Assembly (NCBI GenBank): GCA_020205615.1
Contig: CM035171.1
Location: 8,926,160-8,990,159, forward strand
Source: Panax quinquefolius
Taxonomy: Eukaryota > Streptophyta > Magnoliopsida > Apiales > Araliaceae
Length of the DNA: 64,000 bases
Direction of reading: 5' to 3'
Within the stretch, counting starts at the first letter, position 1. Every line of letters starts with the position of its first letter. The translations under genes were made by a program, and so were the position numbers. The notes under the pieces are model-generated. The model did no database searches and was not told where the DNA came from. It saw only the letters and a list, made by a program, of their open reading frames with translations. This document shows, in pieces, positions 63,726-64,000 of this stretch.

Positions 63726-64000
63726 TCTTGTTGTTGGTGGCGACGGAAGGATGATTATGAGGGTTTGGATTTGAAAAGGAGAATTGGGTTGGTGATATGG
63801 GAAGGGAGAAGGGAGGAAGTTTGTGGGTGTGATTTTCAGAGAAATTTGCAAGTTTGTTGGAAAACAGAAGAACAAAAAAATACATAAAAATCTTGGGGAG
63901 GGGGTTTTAGGAGGTTTTTACTTTTTTGTGTGCGTATTTAATAATTCAGTTTGAGGGTGGTTTTGTTGGGGGAGTTCTCGGAATTGGCGGACCCGTCCGA

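Larger units (their letters stand above)
55855..64000. repeat. Second copy of 17388-25253 (duplication or haplotig)
   Basis: From the first base after the gap to the window end, the sequence aligns in the same orientation and order with 17388-25253, including introns, MITE and spacers. It differs by frequent substitutions and small indels (about 270 bp net longer). The left edge coincides with the N gap and the right edge lies outside the window. Confidence 0.93.

Overview
The window looks like a flowering-plant (eudicot) nuclear chromosome segment. Genes are split by GT-AG introns, exons are short, introns and spacers are AT-rich, and much of the right half is LTR retrotransposon. There are no operons, rRNA, tRNA or CRISPR arrays that I can see. 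I cannot name the species.

Genic left part (about 1-32.5 kb). From left to right: an IBR5-type dual-specificity phosphatase gene on the minus strand (five exons, 12173 to 152); a mitochondrial 3-oxoacyl-ACP synthase gene (mtKAS) on the plus strand (fourteen exons, 13567 to 20575); a broken chloroplast tRNase Z (TRZ2-like) gene on the minus strand (24979 to about 21762); a seven-exon coiled-coil/Gly-Arg-tail gene of unknown function on the minus strand (31008 to 26482); and the last exon of a fructokinase on the minus strand (32519 to 32385). The first three sit in the same order as Arabidopsis At2g04550, At2g04540 and At2g04530, so this is a conserved microsyntenic block. IBR5 and mtKAS are divergent; mtKAS and TRZ2 are convergent.

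Mobile DNA in the genic part. IBR5 intron 2 is 8.4 kb long because it holds a nest: an outer long-TIR (Mutator-type) element (2400-10169, 9-bp target duplication) that contains a hAT element with a decayed BED/DUF659 transposase (2661-6453) and a second long-TIR element (7702-9901), which itself contains a 942-bp hAT-type element (8885-9826). Smaller MITEs lie in an mtKAS intron, in a coiled-coil-gene intron and between genes.

Retrotransposon part (32.5-55.8 kb). A 12.9-kb Ty3/gypsy element of the Tat lineage lies on the minus strand (32575-45496). It carries a complete-looking second (archaeal-type) RNase H, a deleted integrase core, and a spliced-looking gene on the opposite strand between pol and the 3' LTR. 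Its gag is split by a solo LTR (about 40921-43558) related to a Tekay/Del-type chromovirus. A near-complete but decayed chromovirus of that kind lies on the plus strand at 47418-55754, where it runs into a 100-N scaffold gap.

Right end (55.9-64 kb). This is a second, noisier copy of 17388-25253: the 3' half of mtKAS plus the TRZ2-like gene. It begins directly after the N gap and continues past the window. It is either a segmental duplication or an unpurged alternative haplotype. The two copies complement each other: copy 1 has lost the splice acceptor of the last mtKAS exon and copy 2 keeps it, while copy 2 has lost the exon 13 donor and copy 1 keeps it. Both copies share the same in-frame stops and the same missing catalytic core in the TRZ2-like gene.
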